DNA of 64,000 bases from Benincasa hispida (taxonomy: Eukaryota > Streptophyta > Magnoliopsida > Cucurbitales > Cucurbitaceae), in the NCBI RefSeq assembly GCF_009727055.1, contig NW_024064153.1, forward strand, positions 528,090 through 592,089, read 5' to 3'. The notes under the pieces are model-generated. The model was given only the letters and a program-made list of their open reading frames with translations. It did not search any database and was not told the DNA's origin. The translations under genes were made by a program, and so were the position numbers. Shown in pieces: positions 12,599-23,395 of the stretch (positions within the stretch are counted from its first letter, which is position 1; each line of letters begins with the position of its first letter).

Positions 12599-13065
12599 AG
12601 CTAAATGTCAAGTGCACCTGCAAAGTTGAAACAAAATAATCGAAAATGAACAGGGGAAAAGGGGAAAAAAAATCAAACAACCCCACAACTTGTTAAAATA
12701 TGTTTTCAAGAATCCAACTAAATCATTGTTCCAAACACTGAATCAAATTAATGGGTTTCTACACTCAGAAACAAAACCCCAGAAATCTAATATTTTCAAA
12801 CAAATACAATATCAAGGTTAAACCTAAGAAAATTATTGCAGTATCTCAAAATTCTGCTGCGACCCATGACCAGGAGTGAGCAGATTAAAATGGCAGCATC
12901 AAAGGGTTGAATACGAAGAGCAGAAGAAGCGGAAGATTTAGATTTGTAAAAATCGAACCTGAAATGAGGAATACGAAGGATCCAACCAGGTGGAGCAGCG
13001 AGAGTTCGAGTGAGGTTTATTTCCTCAGCTTCGTTTTCTCGGTCTAAAAAGCAAATAACTTGCAC
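12599..13065 (-). promoter_or_regulatory. 5'UTR with probable leader intron of the proteasome gene
   Basis: Upstream of the ATG, the minus strand reads CAACTTTGCAG then 19 bases to the ATG, a strong acceptor at 12618. A matching donor CATTTCAG/GTTCG lies at 12959/12958, predicting a leader intron 12958-12618. Transcription would begin further upstream, perhaps near 13050. No TATA box is obvious. This is inferred from splice signals only. Confidence 0.45.
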
Positions 13066-13446
13066 AGAAAGAAAATGCTTTGTTAAGAATTAAAAAAATA
13101 ATAAAATAAAATAAAATTGTGCTTTGCCAAGGATGATCATTCAAACCGCGAAAATCAAACCAAATGCAAAAGCGAATTGAATTAAGCTATAAATCGAATT
13201 CTACATTCCAATTCGATTTTGTATAATTTTTAAAATCAAATTATGCGGTTCAATTCAGTTTTAAACTAAAAAACCAAATTTAAAATTGAATCAAGTCGTT
13301 TAATTTTTTAATATATATACATATATAATTTTTTTATTTTATTTCTAGGGTTAAGAACTTAAGTGTTGTAAACCGCCACCCCCAGTTCGTCTTCTCCTTT
13401 CCTCTCATGACCTTGTTTGAGACTCTCTGTTGTCTCCGGTCGCCTC
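13066..13446. other. proteasome gene upstream region, AT-rich and repetitive
   Basis: Contains runs such as AATCGAATTCTACATTCCAATTCG and other AATTxAA words typical of a degenerate simple repeat, a TATATATACATATATA stretch at about 13311, and a C/T-rich end cut by the LTR starting at 13447. Any upstream control region of the proteasome gene would have to lie here. Confidence 0.4.
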
Positions 13447-15655
13447 TGTTGGGGTTGATGTCCTAAATCTAGTGGATCCTGGAGTTTGTCTTTGTAATGT
13501 ACAAACAATTTATTTATGTAAAATCCAAGATTTTTTATTTGGCATTTAGTAGCATTAACCCACACACAAAATCAATAAACTAAGATCCAAAGTTATCTTC
13601 TGTAACTTAAACATGTATGTGGAGACATACAGGTGGATCATGTGTAAAATGTAATCTAAACGGTCCGTAACAGATGGATAAGGCTGGGTACCTTATCCTG
13701 GTGACACTATGAATATGACCCGCTTTGTAGATGTTACAATTATTGTAAAGTGTTACAAATGATCTAATCATGATCATTCATGTGGAGACATGAGAACAGT
13801 GGCATTTTATACAAAGAGTTTGTATAAGACTGAACCACGAAATGAATAGTCTCACTATATAACACCGTTGATAGAAGAGACTTACATTTCACCAGGATGA
13901 CCATAAGTGACTTGACCTTAATCCTAAGTGAGTTGTGAACAACCTATGAAGGTGGTCCTTTGATCTGCCTGGGTGAGAGTGGCCAGTGTCGCTGACTCAA
14001 TATGCCTACCATTTTGAGGATTCGTTTGATTGGAGAGTGGGGAACACAACTACACAAAAAGGAATTCACTCATTCTCTATAGTTGGAAAAAGTAGAGAAA
14101 TTGCTCCTTTAAGAGCTGGTTTGAGGTTTGAACAATGTGACACCACACATTTTCCTGGTAGGGTTTAGTCATAGTTGAACTATGACTTATTGTTCATTAG
14201 AGTGATTAGTGGTACTTAAGGAGTTAGATGTAACTACAGGGATAAAACGATAATTTTGGCCCAATTGTACTTACAAACAATTTATGAAGGGTCAACACAC
14301 CATCGATTGATTTTATCCAATAGACACAGAAATATATCTATAATGTGAAGAGTGCAGCTGTCAGTCTTTAATGGAGTGATTGGCAGTTAATGGAAGTTGG
14401 GTAATTTAATTAAAGAGTTTAACTAATTATCTAAGTACCATTGGAGCTTCAATCTATAGGTCCATAAGTCCCCTCGATAGCTCAACTGGGATTATTGATA
14501 ATCAAATTAATTTTGAGTTAATTTGAATTGTTCAAATTAATTGAGGAATCAATTATATATGATATAATTAATATAATATATTTGATACATTATAATATAA
14601 AGTTTATTTTGAGAGGAACAAATATTTGAATATGATTTAAATATTAATATATGAATTGGATTTATATAAAAACTATAGGTTAAATTTAGGGTTGTTTTCA
14701 AATATAGGAAAATGAACCAAAATATTTACAAATGATAGCAAAATATTACATTTTATCTATGATAGACCGCGATAGACAACAATAGACTACTATCTGTATC
14801 GCGTTCTATCATAGATAGACTGTGATATTTTGCTATTAATTGTAAATATTTTTAGCAGTTTTTTCATTTAAAATAATTTTCCTTAAATTTAATATTAATT
14901 TGATTTATATTAAATACTATAGGTTAATGAGAGAATTACAAATTATAGGTTCTATTATATTTGATATAATATAAACTATAGGTTATATGTTATATTAGAT
15001 ATAACATGTAGTATAATATATGTATTACATAATAAGGTAGTTATTATATAATTATATATTATTAATTAAATTTAAATTTATTTTCATTTAATTAAATTTA
15101 GAATTTAAATTTAAATTAAAGAAGGGAGTTATGTAACTCCTTCCGCTTAATTATCTCAATTAAAAAATCGTGCAGGTGGAGTTGGTTGATTGAGATCAGT
15201 CTTCTTTTTCCCCTTGCTTCTTACACAGAAAAAGTGTCAGAGAGTTTTTCATCTTAAAAAAAACATTTTTCACTGAAAAAAATGTTTCTCCTCTCAAAAC
15301 TTTCTCTCCCTCTCCCAAAATTAATCCAGAACCTACAACTTCTGTGTTTTCTCAACCCTACGGAGAATACCTTGGAAATCTTTGGGTGGTGTCCAACCAA
15401 TTAGGCTTTTGGAGTGCTGAGTTTTTGGTGTTCGTTGTCCAAGGAAGATCGTGACCGGTTGGAGAGGAAATCAAGAAGGAATTGTGACTTCAAGAATAAG
15501 TAGTCTCAAACCCATCTAATTTCATCTTTTCTTGAGTTAAAGCATGTTGTAATTATTAATGCATAATGGTTTTTGTTCTATGTAAATTTCATTTTTCTGT
15601 GAAAATCGATTTTGAGACAAGATCACAATTCCGTTGTGATTTTTACAAACCTTCA
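13447..15655 (+). mobile_element. Long LTR, Copia-type, family L1 (5' LTR)
   Basis: Begins TGTTGGGGTTGATGTCC and ends ACAAACCTTCA two bases before a TGGTATCAGAACG primer site. About 2.2 kb, of which some 190 bases are an inserted fold-back repeat. Shares a chain of conserved blocks with the other LTRs in the pile, among them GTGGAGACATACAGGTGGATC, GTACCTTATCCTGGTGACAC, TTCACCAGGATGACC and GGACACAGAAATATATCT, all in the same order. No matching full internal region follows; only a leader does. Confidence 0.85.
14695..14890. repeat. fold-back short repeat, copy D, nested in an LTR
   Basis: AATATTTACAAATGATAGCAAAATATTACA on the left and TGATATTTTGCTATTAATTGTAAATATT on the right are near-perfect inverted arms; the centre has TCTATGATAGACCGCGATAGAC facing ATCGCGTTCTATCATAGATAGAC. 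It interrupts the LTR at 13447-15655 at a point where the related LTR 32914-34805 is continuous, so it inserted later. Confidence 0.7.
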
Positions 15656-15657
15656 AT

Positions 15658-15670
15658 TGGTATCAGAACG
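15658..15670 (+). promoter_or_regulatory. primer-binding site (initiator tRNA-Met)
   Basis: TGGTATCAGAACG directly after the LTR end at 15655. The usual site is TGGTATCAGAGC; one base differs. It marks the LTR as a 5' LTR read on the plus strand. Confidence 0.8.
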
Positions 15671-16328
15671 TGATTTTTTTAGTCCCAAATTTCAATTTTT
15701 CGAAATTAAAATTCAGAGTGATGTGGGTACTATTTTTATTCTACATTTATGATGATGAATGTGGGAGTTTTGCACATTGTGGATATTTCAGGATTGTTCT
15801 TTCTCTTTACTATTTTTTTTATTTTACAAATTTGGCTTGTAAGGACCCCTTGTTTTGGGCGTAATTTTGAATAAAATTTGATCGGGTCGTTCGTGGTTGT
15901 TCTGGCGAAGATCTAGAAGTGATGGGGTCAAATTTGGAGCCAAAATGGAGAAATCGATGCAAAATTCGACTATATAGTAACGTTGTGGCATTATGCCCTA
16001 GTGCCATGGCACTCTAACACGACGTGAAGAAAAGAGTTTCCATAGTGCCGCTATGCCGGCGCTTCGAAACGCACTACAACGCGAGTTTGGCCGATATACA
16101 ATGGTTCACGTAGATGGTCCGGTTCGTGAGCAGTTCGACATATTGGTNAGTTCGACATATTGGTCCGGTCCAGGCAGTTCTCTTGTTGGTTTTTCTTTAT
16201 TATTATTGTAATAATTTAGGTTTTTAATTAGTTAAATTAATATAAACATTATATTAATTTAATTAATTGTTAGAAAGTCAATCTCGGTCCAATAATGTAT
16301 TTTGTTTATTTTTTTAGATTGTGCATTA
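15671..16328 (+). mobile_element. untranslated leader of the L1 element, left part
   Basis: Follows the primer site and resumes at 18303 after a solo LTR. Contains motifs TAACGTTGTGGCATTATG and CGCTTCGAAACGCACTACAACGCG, and a single unresolved base at 16148 with a 16-base repeat on both sides. No gag frame is present. Confidence 0.5.
16148..16148. other. ambiguous base (N) at a sequence join
   Basis: AGTTCGACATATTGGT occurs at 16132-16147 and again at 16149-16164, immediately either side of the N. This is the pattern of two contig ends overlapped but not merged. Confidence 0.8.
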
Positions 16329-18302
16329 TGTTGGGTTTTATGTCCTAAAACTCGAAATTTGTAAAATTAAACATATTCTATCATCAATAAAAATGTTATT
16401 CAACATTTCTTCAATAAAGTTATTATTAAATATATTAATTGCATTCATAAAGTCTAAATCCAATAAAACTAAGATCCATGACTATTATATGAATACTTGA
16501 ACTTTATGTCGAGACATAGAGATGGATCAAGTTCGTGTAAATAGCCAAAACGGTCTATAGTATATGATTAAGGTTTGGTACCTAATTCTGGTAACACTAT
16601 TGGATGTGGCCTACTCTGTAGCTGTTATAAGTTGTTGTAAAGATACTACAAATGAAGTGATCCAGATTTGTTCATGTATTGACATGAGGAGTGTGGGCGT
16701 CCTATGCAATGAGTTTGCATAAGATCAGATCAAGAAATAAGTCACTCTTACTTTATAACGTTGTTTATTGTTTAAGACTGACTATTTCGCTTAGATGACC
16801 TAGGTAACTCAATCTTAATCCTAAGCTAACTATGAACTCCTGTCTATTCGAGATTACCCTTAGATTTGCATGGGTGAGGGTTGGCTCAACAACATCGGCA
16901 CAATAAGCCTCCCATTTCAGGGGCAAGACTGGGTAGGCTGGAGACATAGGGTGTAAGACAGAATTCACGCCTACCCAATTTAAGGATAGGAGAAAGGTTA
17001 TTCTCTTAAGTATTGAATCCAAGTCTTGAACAAGAGGCCTCACCTTCTCACTGGCCCGAGAGGGATCCGATTTAGTGATTATATCATAAACCAATTGTTC
17101 ATTAGATGATCAGTAGGAACTTAAGGAACAAGATATAATATAGGGGGTAAAATAGCATATTGACCTAGCCGTTATTACGAACAATCTGTGAAGGGTCGAC
17201 TTACTAGTTATGGTTGAATCATGTGGACACAAATATATCTACAGTGAGGAGAGTGCAACTATCGAGTTATAGTGATGTGACTTGATAGTTAACAAATACT
17301 AATTAATTTGGTTTAAAGAGTTTTAGCCAATTAATCTTAATCGTTGGAGCTCATGATCTATAGGTCCATAAGGTCCCTCTACTAGCTCATAAAACATGAA
17401 CACCTTGAATTATTAAATTGAGTGAATTTGGAATGATATCAATTTGAATTGTTCAAATTGAATTAGGGTTTGAATTTGGATAAGTTCAAATTCAAATTAG
17501 GGTTTGTACAATTATATTTGATATAATTAATTAATGTTTAATTTATTGAAACTAAACAAAATTGGAGAATGAGAGTATATAATATTTAATATTGATTTAA
17601 ATATTAATTACATGAATAGGATTCATGTTTAAAATTTGAAGTGTGATTAATTTGATATTTGATATTAAATTAATTAATTAATTCAAATTCAAATTAATTT
17701 CCAATTTTAAATTCAATTTAAGAAATTGGATTTTGATATTTGATTAATTATGAATTAATTAAATCATTTTTTAATTAATTGATTTTTGAAATGAAAAATT
17801 GGTAAAAATGGATTAAGTGGATTTTGTCCACAAACACCTCAAGTAGGAGGTGTTCTTCCTACAAGCATACACAAATCCCACCTTTAATTGAAGTAGGAGT
17901 TGGGCATTTGATGGCTTAGGAATGCTTCCATGCTGAAGAAATATTAAACTCTCACAATTTGCTAAATTGAAGTAGAAGAAGAGGAACTTGAGCTGGAGAA
18001 ATTGGGTTTCTGCTACTTTATCTTCTTCCTTACAAACTCTCTCAATTTCTTTCATCAAATTCACTCAAATTCGAGTTTCACCACTCAGTTCAAGGCTGAA
18101 AATAGTAGAAAAGATCTCTTAGTGGTTCACTGTCAATTTGGAGCTGAAAACACGTGAAGAGCAGCTTAGATTTGGGAGAAATCATCAAACATTGAAACGC
18201 TCCTCAATTTTCTGAAATAGCATGCTTTAGAACTCAAATTAAATGTAATTAGAGTACTTATCGATTCTGTTTGCTTCCATTGCATGCTTGTGTATTCAAT
18301 CA
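16329..18302 (+). mobile_element. solo LTR, family L2, with target-site duplication
   Basis: Starts TGTTGGGTTTTATGTCC and ends TGTGTATTCAATCA. Flanks are CATTA (16324-16328) and CATTG (18303-18307), a 5-bp target duplication with one mismatch, and no primer site or coding region follows. Removing it restores a continuous leader (GATTGTG then CATTGGATG). It therefore looks like a solo LTR inserted in the leader of the L1 element. It shares the same ordered blocks as L1 LTRs but a different 5' end. Confidence 0.75.
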
Positions 18303-18409
18303 CATTGGATGTATGATTTAATTTTGTTATATATGTCACATTTTATGTCATATAAAGAAAATCTCACCATAAGTTATGCATGATTTATGCATCAGTATTA
18401 TATTGTTAT
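18303..18409 (+). mobile_element. leader of the L1 element, right part
   Basis: Short stretch between two LTRs that would join to the leader at 15671-16328 once the solo LTR is taken out. Contains the direct words TATGCATGATTTATGCATC. Cut at 18410 by the next LTR. Confidence 0.4.
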
Positions 18410-20470
18410 TATTGAGTTTTATGTCCTTAAACTCGTAAATAGTAAATATAACATTTGACCGATCATTAACAAAGTGTTATTAATGTTTATTATAATAAAT
18501 AGTTATTGTTTATCTAGTATTTATCTTGTCTAAATAACCCTAATCCAATAAACTAATATCCAAGACTATTGTATGGGTCTTGAGCTGTATATGGAGACAT
18601 ACGGGGATCAATGTTAAAGACACAACCTAAAGGGTCTATAGTATATGGATAAGGTTGGGTACTTTATCTTGCTGTACTATGGATACGACCCACTTTGTAT
18701 TTGATACAAATACAATGATCCACCACATTCGTGTAGGGGACATGTGAGTGGGAGTATCCTATGCAATGAGTTTGCGTAAGACTGGACCACAAAATAGTAA
18801 CCTTTAGATCTAACTCCGTTGACTAGTTAGGTTTCTATTTCACTAGGATGACCTAAGCAACTAAGTCCTAATGCTGAGTGAGTTATGGACTTCTGTTCAT
18901 GAAGTATTGTCCTTTGATTTATACGAGTGAGAGCGACCAGTTCGCTGACTCAATAAGCCTACCAATTTGGGAACAAGACCAAGTAGGGAGCTAGGAACAT
19001 AATTTCACGAGATGGAATCACTCCTTTCCAGGAATTCACTCCTTCCCAACTTTTGGATAAGTAGATGAGTGTTCCTTTAAGTGGTGTCTCTGGGACTTGA
19101 ACAAAGGGTCCTACCCTCTCACTAGCCTAAGAGAGGCTTCTGTTTAATGGTTGGACTATAAACAGGTTATTTAATAGAGAAGCACTGGTACTTAAGGATA
19201 CAGAGGTAACTCAGGGGTAAAACGGTAATTTGACCCAAGTGGTGTCATGAACACTTGTGAAGGACTAACTTGTTACCATTGTCAATTTTTGTGGACACAA
19301 AAATATATCTACGATGAGAAGAGTTCAACTGTGGGTCTATTGTAGAGTGTACCAACAGTTAACGAATATTGATTAACTTGGTTAATGAGTTTAGCCAATT
19401 AATCTCATATCATTGGACCTTCTGATATGTAGATTTATTAGGTCACACTGGTAGCTCATAAAAGGTATTGAGGTAATTAAAGTAATTTGAAATATTCAAA
19501 TTTACTAAGGAAAAAAATATAATGTATGATAATATATTATAATATAAAGTTTATCTTTTAATTAAACTTCATACTATAAATTTATTTTGAATTTGATTTA
19601 AAAATTAATTTACGGGAGAATTAAATATTTGAAGGAGTTCAAATATTAAATATAATATGAATAGAATTCATTAAAACTATAGGTTACAATTAATGCACAT
19701 TAGATGCATATTAAAAATATAGGTAATATGAGAGAAAACGTAATTGGATATGATTTAATTATAAGGTTAAATTAAATATATGATATCTAATTGAAAGATT
19801 AATTAATTATTCAATTTAATGATTAACTCATTTGAGAATTAATTAATTATTCAATTTAATTAAATTAATTGAATTAAAACTATAGGTTATGAGAGAATGA
19901 TGTATTAGAATAGGATTCTAATACACATTTAATTAAATATGAGATATTTAATTATTATCAATTAATTTGATTAATAATTATTTGATTTATTTTAATAAAT
20001 TAAATTTTTATTTATTTATTTTTTTAAAATTAAATGAATTTATTGTTATTTAGTTAAATAAATTACATTTGATTTAATTTGTTGGTTAAATAAATAATGA
20101 ATTTAAGTAAATTTGTTATAATTAACTCCCAACGTGGGGAGTTATATGAGAGTGGGAGAGAGATTTTCTCCAAACCTCTCATTCTCTCTCTAGTTAGTTT
20201 TCTCTACATGATGGAAGAAAAGTGATATGCAGAATTTTCTATCTTGGCCTCGGGCTTTCTGATTTTTTTTTTTTTTTTTTTTTTTAGAAAATTCGCTCAA
20301 GGATCCCACCCTCTTCTACCTTGAGAATACTAGTGAAACTATTTTAAAGATTGGTAAAGCTCTCTAGGGTCGTCAACGAAAGTAAGGGATTCTAAATTTA
20401 ACTTCCCCAATTAACTTATTTTTAAAATCTGAAAATGGTCTCGATTTTTTTCGCTGCGCTTGGACTTTCA
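18410..20470 (+). mobile_element. 5' LTR, family L2, of a decayed Copia element
   Basis: Starts TATTGAGTTTTATGTCC, a diverged form of TGTTGGGTTTTATGTCC, and carries the conserved block order (ATGGAGACATACGGGGATCA, GGGTACTTTATCTTGCTGTAC, TTTCACTAGGATGACC, GGACACAAAAATATATCT). Ends near CTTTCA before TGGTATCAAAGTC at 20476. Followed by a leader, a gag and a pol remnant in the same orientation, so this is the 5' LTR of that element. Confidence 0.75.
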
Positions 20471-20475
20471 ACTGT

Positions 20476-20488
20476 TGGTATCAAAGTC
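20476..20488 (+). promoter_or_regulatory. primer-binding site, degenerate
   Basis: TGGTATCAAAGTC, a G-to-A variant of the initiator tRNA-Met site TGGTATCAGAGC, just after the LTR end. Confidence 0.65.
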
Positions 20489-21797
20489 ATCTCATAATTT
20501 TAATTAACAATTAAATTTTCTTTTTTTAAAAAAAAAAATTAAAGTGGGATGCATTATGAATATGGGTTTTGTTGTGAACTAATTTGGTTAATTGGCCTTA
20601 GAATTTACAAATTTGTATACCATTCATTCATGTAAGGCCTGCGTTTTGGCATTTAATTATAAATTAAGTCTTCTATGAGTTCGGGTCTACATTAGTTTTT
20701 TGATGAAGATGGGTGAAAATCGAGACCAAATTTGACAAAAAAAAAAGCGAAAAATAGAGTTACAGAGGCTGGAATTCAAAAAAAAAAATGCTTGGAATTC
20801 GAACTAAATAGGAAAAACATTACTATGAATATAAGGGAACTCTACTGGTTAGGTTCTGTCTTGGCTGGAGGTATTTAAGTTGAATTAATCATAGTTCAAT
20901 GTTAGCATGCAATGCCACTAGGTTAACTAAAAGGGTTTAATTCATCTAAAAAATACTATAAAGAACTTTTTATAAGAGTTATAATATGCATAGATTTAGA
21001 TAGATTGACTTAGCCAGATTTATCTAAGTTAAATAACCCTAAAATATGGTAAGATACTTCAGTGGGAGGAAAAGTACAAAACGAGATATTTGTATCAAGT
21101 TTGTCTCTTATATCCCTATATGTTCACAACGTGAGACCCATGCTCAGTTTCGTGTCGCCTTGGGCACGACCTCCCTTCTAAAAGTGTTTACATGGGTCAA
21201 TAACAAGGCAAATGGAGAAAGTTTCTATAGTAACTAGGAGCGGGACGCATGTCAACGTATCTTTCGGTCTCCACCCCTCGGTCACACTATGAGATTCCCA
21301 TGATCCGCCTGCGTATTGTCCTAGAGCAACCATCCCTTTGAAAGGTCTGGTCATAGGATTTAGAACACAATGAACTCCTGAAAAGGATTGGGTCACTTAG
21401 GTTAATTACCAACAGTTGTCTTTCCTAAACGGTAGTCTGTTGGTGTATACATCTGGGATCTGAAAGTGGGAGGGTTACACTTACGGGGATAAGTCAAGAG
21501 TTAATGAATCCTTGACTAAACAATGGTTGCTAATGTCTATAGAAATATGAGTTATTTTGATATTAGAATTAGCTGAGAGCTATCTCATTTCAGAGGAGGA
21601 GTGGCTGATCACCTTTCGGTGGCTGCTGCTCTAAACCCCTAAAGCATCATTGTAAAAACTAAATCAATAGTTTATTAGGGTTTATGATTGCTTGTTTTTG
21701 CTAAATTGATGGGATAGTTTGCAATTGTTTGCTTGTGCGATGGGTTAAGGCAAAGATAACTAATATGGTTAATGTTTGTTTTTTTTTATTTTCAACA
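20489..21797 (+). mobile_element. Copia leader between primer site and gag
   Basis: About 1.3 kb with no coding signal. It holds ATGCATTATGAATATGGG near the primer site and a G/C-richer part about 21120-21420. The short frames on both strands have no recognisable domain. Confidence 0.4.
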
Positions 21798-22343
21798 ATG
21801 TCTTCTTCAATAATTGTACTACTTAAAAATGAAAAACTTGTCGGCGATAATTACTCTACGTGGAAGTCCAACTTGAACACGATTCTTGTTGTTGATGATC
21901 TACGGTTAGTCTTATCGGAGGATTGTCCTCCGACCCCTGCTCATAATGCATCCTACGCTACGAAGGATGCTTATAATGGTGGATAAAGGCCAATGAAAAG
22001 GCCCACATCTACATCTTGGCGAGCTTATCTAAAGTTCTATACAAGAAGCATGAGGTCATGGAAACAGTGATGGACATTATAGAATCTCTCTAGGAGATGT
22101 TTGGATAACCGTCCTATCAGCTCTACCATGATGCCCTCAATTATATTAACACATGCCACATGAAAGAGGGCATATCTGTTCGGGAACATGTCCTAGACAT
22201 GATGGTCCAACTTAACATGGACGAGCGCAAATGAAGCAGTCATAGACGAGCGCAGTCAGGTTGCATTCATCATGGAATCTCTTCGAAGAGTTTCCTACAA
22301 TTTTTCAACAATGCGATGATGAACAAATTCCAATATAACCAGG
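21798..22343 (+). pseudogene. Copia gag, 5' part (broken)
   Basis: ATG at 21798 opens MSSSIIVLLKNEKLVGDNYS, then TWKSNLNTILVVDDLR, a normal start of Copia gag (DUF4219/UBN2 type). A TAA at 21984 stops it after 62 codons. Past it, ANEKAHIYILASLSKVLYKK and CHMKEGISVREHVLDMM continue the domain through further stops and a frameshift. The gag ends at about 22343 (MMNKFQYN), where sequence switches abruptly to inverted reverse transcriptase. Confidence 0.8.
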
Positions 22344-23395
22344 GACTCTGAAGATACTTGAGGATGTTCTTCACTGCTGTCCAGTGACCCTGACCTGGGT
22401 TAGACTGATGCCTACTGACTATGCCCACAGCGTAGCAGATGTCTGATCGAGTATAGAGCATTGCGTACATCAAACTGCCAACGGTAGATGCATATGGGAC
22501 CCATCTTATCGCCTCAACCTCTTAAGGTGTCTTAAGACACGTGTCTTTAGAAAAAGTGACTCCATGCCTGAACAACAGTAGGCCCATCTTGGAGTCCTGT
22601 ATCGAGTACTTGAGCAATATCTTATCAATGTACGATGTCTGAGACAGTGCTAGAACTTTTTTCTTAAGATCCCGAAAGATCTGTATACCCAAAACAAACT
22701 GAGTCTCTCCCAAATCTTTCATTTAGAATTGGATTGCTAGTCAGTTCTTAACTGCAGTCAGTAGACCTACTTCATTCCCAATGAGTAGTAAATCGTCTAC
22801 ATACAACACTAAAAATACTACTGAAGCGTTGACGATCTTCTTATAGACACAAGGTTCATCAACTTTCTGGTCAAAGCCATACGACTTGATCGCAGTATCA
22901 AATCGTATGTTCCAAGATCTAGATGCCTGTTTCAGCCTATAAATGAACCAATTCAGCTTGCAAACCTTTTGCTCTTGACCTTGGGCTATGAATCCCTCGG
23001 GTTGCACCATGTAAATGGTCTCCTCAAGATTACCATTCAGAAAGGCCGTCTTGACGTCCATTTGCCAGATCTCATAATTATAATAAGTTGTAATGGACAG
23101 AAGGATGCGAATCGACTTTAACATGGAAACAGGTGAGAAAGTCTCCTCATAGACAACTCCCTCTACCTGGGTATAACCCTTTTCCATAAGTCGAGCCTTG
23201 AAGGTCTGCACCTTCCCATCAGCACCATGTCACCATCTGCAACCATAGCTAGGATTTTCATGAAACCCAGATAGCGAACAGGCGGGTTCACAACCCTCCC
23301 ACTACGTTGAGGTTCCCTCAACTCAAGAGGCTCTTTGGCTCGATAACCTTTTCCAGTAAAAGTGAAGGAACTCTTGAACATTCTAACCTTTTCTA
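22344..23395 (-). pseudogene. inverted Copia pol fragment (linker, RT)
   Basis: On the minus strand: pre-integrase end (FTGKGYRAKEPLE) joined directly to the linker (REPQRSGRVVNPPVRYLGF), then RT with FKARLMEKGYTQVEG, MDVKTAFLNGNLEETIYM, the catalytic LYVDDLLLIGNE, VLGIQIFRD and SRHQSNPGQGHWTAVKNILK. The whole integrase core is missing between the first two parts. Stops and frameshifts separate the pieces. It lies head-to-head with the homologous plus-strand copy to its right, making a roughly 1-kb inverted repeat. Confidence 0.85.

Noticed and set aside
12796..13065. Minus-strand frame of 89 codons upstream of the proteasome gene
   Set aside because: It overlaps the predicted 5'UTR and its leader intron, and shows no known domain.
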